From the NCBI RefSeq assembly GCF_000427445.1, contig NZ_KE386496.1, forward strand, positions 2,557,504 through 2,621,503: a stretch of DNA of 64,000 nucleotides. Direction: 5' to 3'. Below, piece by piece: positions 62,180 through 64,000 of this stretch; positions within the stretch are counted from its first letter, which is position 1, and the number at the start of each line of letters is the position of its first letter. Made by a program: the position numbers and the translations under genes. The notes under the pieces are model-generated. The model searched no databases, was not told where the DNA came from, and saw nothing but the letters and a program-made list of their open reading frames with translations. Source of the DNA: Methylocapsa acidiphila B2 (GTDB lineage Bacteria > Pseudomonadota > Alphaproteobacteria > Rhizobiales > Beijerinckiaceae).

Positions 62180-63607
62180 CTACGGGCTCCAACCCATCAC
62201 CGCCTTGACCTCGAGGAATTCGTTGAAGGCGAGCGCGCCCCACTCGCGCCCATTGCCCGATTGCTTGTAGCCTCCAAAGGGCGCAGCGAAGTCGAAGGGC
62301 ACGCCATTCAACACGACCTGGCCCGCCCGCAATTCCGCCGCGACGGCCCGCGCGTGCGCGAGCTCGCCGTAAACATAAGCCGCAAGCCCGTAGACCGTGT
62401 CATTGGCGATCTCGATCGCTTGGCTCTCCGTCTCATAAGAGAGGATCGCAAGAACAGGCCCGAAGATTTCCTCGCGCGCGATTGTCATGTCATTGGTCAC
62501 ATCGGCGAAGATCGTCGGCCGCACGTAATAGCCGCGCTCGAGCCCTTCCGGCTTGCCGGGGCCCCCGAGCACGAGAGTCGCACCCTCCTCGACGCCCTTA
62601 TGAATCAGCGCCTGCACCTTGCGCCATTGAGCGTCGGAAACCACGGGTCCGAGCTTCGCATTGCTGTTGGGATCGCCGGGCGCCTGCGCTTCGCCGGCCG
62701 CGCGCGCGAGCCGAACGACCTCCTCCATGCGCGACGCCGGCGCCAATAGGCGCGTCGGCGCGTTGCAGGATTGGCCGGAATTGCGCATGATCGCAGCGAC
62801 CGCCCAGGGCACGGCTTCGGCGAAATCCGCATCCTCGAGCAAAATAAACGGGCTCTTTCCGCCAAGTTCCTGGCAGACGCGCTTGACCGTCGGCGCGGCG
62901 TTCCGCGCAACCTCTACCCCCGCCCGAGTCGAGCCGGTGAAGGAAACCATATCGACAAGCGGATGCCCGCTGAGCGCCGCCCCGGCGACTGGCCCATCGC
63001 CATTCACCATGTTGAAGACGCCCGCGGGCGCTCCGGCGGCCTGCAAGATCTCCGCGACGAGATAGGCCGAGAAGGGAGCGAGTTCTGACGGTTTCAACAC
63101 GACGGCGCAGCCGGTTGCAAGAGCGGGGGCGAGCTTGCAACAGATCTGATTCAGCGGCCAATTCCAGGGCGTGATGAGGCCGCATACGCCGATGGGCTCC
63201 TTGAGCAGGCGCGTGGTCGCATCGAGCGGCTCCTCGAAACTGTAGCGTTGCAGGATCTCGCGGGCGATTTTCAAATGCGCGAGGCCCGCCCCGAATTGAG
63301 CCTGCCGGGCAAGCCAGGCCGGCGCGCCCATCTCTTCCGTCATCGCCTCGGCGAGATCGCTCGCCCGCCGCTCGAATTCGGCGACGACGCGATCGAGAAG
63401 AGAGATCCGCTCGTCCCGGCTCGAGCGCGAGAACGTCTTGAACGCCCGTCGCGCGGCGACCACGGCGCGATCGACATCGACGGCCGACGCGAGGCTGATG
63501 CGCCCAACCGGCGCCTCGGTCGCCGGATTGACGACATCCAACACCCGCGGGTCTATAGGATCAACCCAGGCGCCGTCGATAAAAAATTTCAGATAGTCAC
63601 GCATCAT
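62180..63607 (-). CDS. Aldehyde dehydrogenase (NAD(P)-dependent)
   Basis: A 475-residue enzyme that oxidises an aldehyde to an acid. The active-site Cys is in RNSGQSCNAPTRLL and the catalytic Glu in QELGGKSPF. The cofactor region is GLITPWNWPLNQICCKLAPA and GSTRAGVEVARNAAPTV. C-terminal GGYKQSGNGREWG is the family end. AGGAG precedes the ATG at 63607. It is convergent with the TPP enzyme (16 bases between stops). Aldehyde substrate unknown; the decarboxylase product of the neighbour is an attractive candidate. Confidence 0.93.
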   Translation of the reverse strand: MMRDYLKFFIDGAWVDPIDPRVLDVVNPATEAPVGRISLASAVDVDRAVVAARRAFKTFSRSSRDERISLLDRVVAEFERRASDLAEAMTEEMGAPAWLARQAQFGAGLAHLKIAREILQRYSFEEPLDATTRLLKEPIGVCGLITPWNWPLNQICCKLAPALATGCAVVLKPSELAPFSAYLVAEILQAAGAPAGVFNMVNGDGPVAGAALSGHPLVDMVSFTGSTRAGVEVARNAAPTVKRVCQELGGKSPFILLEDADFAEAVPWAVAAIMRNSGQSCNAPTRLLAPASRMEEVVRLARAAGEAQAPGDPNSNAKLGPVVSDAQWRKVQALIHKGVEEGATLVLGGPGKPEGLERGYYVRPTIFADVTNDMTIAREEIFGPVLAILSYETESQAIEIANDTVYGLAAYVYGELAHARAVAAELRAGQVVLNGVPFDFAAPFGGYKQSGNGREWGALAFNEFLEVKAVMGWSP

Positions 63608-64000
63608 TGGCTCCTGAACTCAACGCGGATGTTGCGGCGGCGCAGTGCTCGCCCTTCGCAGTGCGGCGCCGCCTAACGAACGCGGTCATGCGACGACGTG
63701 CTTCGACAACGCACTTGCCACAGCAAAGGGACTTGCCTCAACGAGAGACATGTTGCAACAAAGAGAAGCGAGGCCTCGGCCTGCACGGAAGATTGCATGG
63801 GAACGGCGACGCGGGCCGAGGCGGCCTATGCGCGGCCCTCTCCGGTCGGTGAAGGAAGGCGCGTCAATTCAGCGCAAGTCTTTCGGATGATTCATGTTGA
63901 TAAGGCTTTGATCGAAAGTTCGGACAGATTCCCTGTTACGTTACTTGAACCTACCTAAATTAGCTTAGGTCCACTGAACAGTTTACGGCGCGCCCAAATG
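63608..64000. other. Gap at the right edge
   Basis: About 390 bases with no recognised gene. The left part should hold the leftward aldehyde dehydrogenase promoter. Base composition falls toward AT at the right end (after 63880), where another promoter or gene start may lie outside the window. Confidence 0.45.

Overview
The window looks like a chromosomal stretch of a GC-rich alphaproteobacterium of the order Hyphomicrobiales (Rhizobiales). The evidence is the comEC/gltX/gltA neighbourhood, the Cys-free alphaproteobacterial form of ribosomal protein L36, an HslV with a short propeptide, secreted proteins carrying PLPPxRP motifs, and strong G/C preference at third codon positions. A methanotroph or methylotroph relative (Beijerinckiaceae/Methylocystaceae) is possible, but no diagnostic methane-oxidation gene is present. 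I see no rRNA, tRNA, CRISPR array, insertion sequence or prophage.

Layout. 1-5 kb: 5' end of comEC (divergent), gltX, gltA, a UbiH-type FAD hydroxylase and a DoxX membrane protein. 5-16 kb: a DUF882/YcbK-like cell-wall protein, hemW, a secreted-type unknown protein, a ClC antiporter fused to a FliO-like N-terminus, a secreted metallo-beta-lactamase-fold protein behind a perfect AT-rich inverted repeat, and the overlapping NAD-salvage pair pncB-pncA. 16-24 kb: a membrane-anchored periplasmic protein, a DAHP synthase controlled by a well-formed aromatic leader peptide and attenuator, TauE/SafE, MepA, an unknown protein, DUF423, a one-domain response regulator and AsmA. 24-30 kb: PotGHI-type ABC genes downstream of pyrE, a TAXI-type binding protein with two membrane anchors, and an HdeA-like protein. 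30-41 kb: an outer-membrane channel of the phenol-degradation MetA type, a DUF1254 protein, two unknowns, a NupC transporter, an L,D-transpeptidase behind a long hairpin, a TPR protein, a CadD-like exporter, rpmJ, a single-domain globin, and a DUF1007-NicO metal-efflux pair. 41-56 kb: trmD, a large L,D-transpeptidase, an NtrC-like regulator with a degenerate sigma-54 contact loop, tupA-tupB, a PepF-type peptidase, an SMR pump, a peptide/siderophore-type ABC exporter, an EamA transporter with a His-rich tail, trpS, an AT-rich orphan gene and hslVU. 56-64 kb: an accessory-looking block with a methyltransferase, a small Cys-rich protein, a branched-chain-type aminotransferase, an acyl-CoA ligase, a TPP-dependent decarboxylase-type enzyme and an aldehyde dehydrogenase.

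How genes fit together. Cell-envelope maintenance recurs (two L,D-transpeptidases, MepA, DUF882, AsmA, TPR). Several transport systems are incomplete locally: tupAB lacks its ATPase, potGHI lacks a binding protein, and the TAXI protein lacks TRAP permeases. The 56-64 kb enzymes could together carry an amino acid through 2-oxo acid, aldehyde and carboxylic acid to acyl-CoA, but the genes alternate strands, so this is inference. The best regulatory discovery is the leader peptide and terminator before the DAHP synthase, where the sequence shows both competing RNA pairings.
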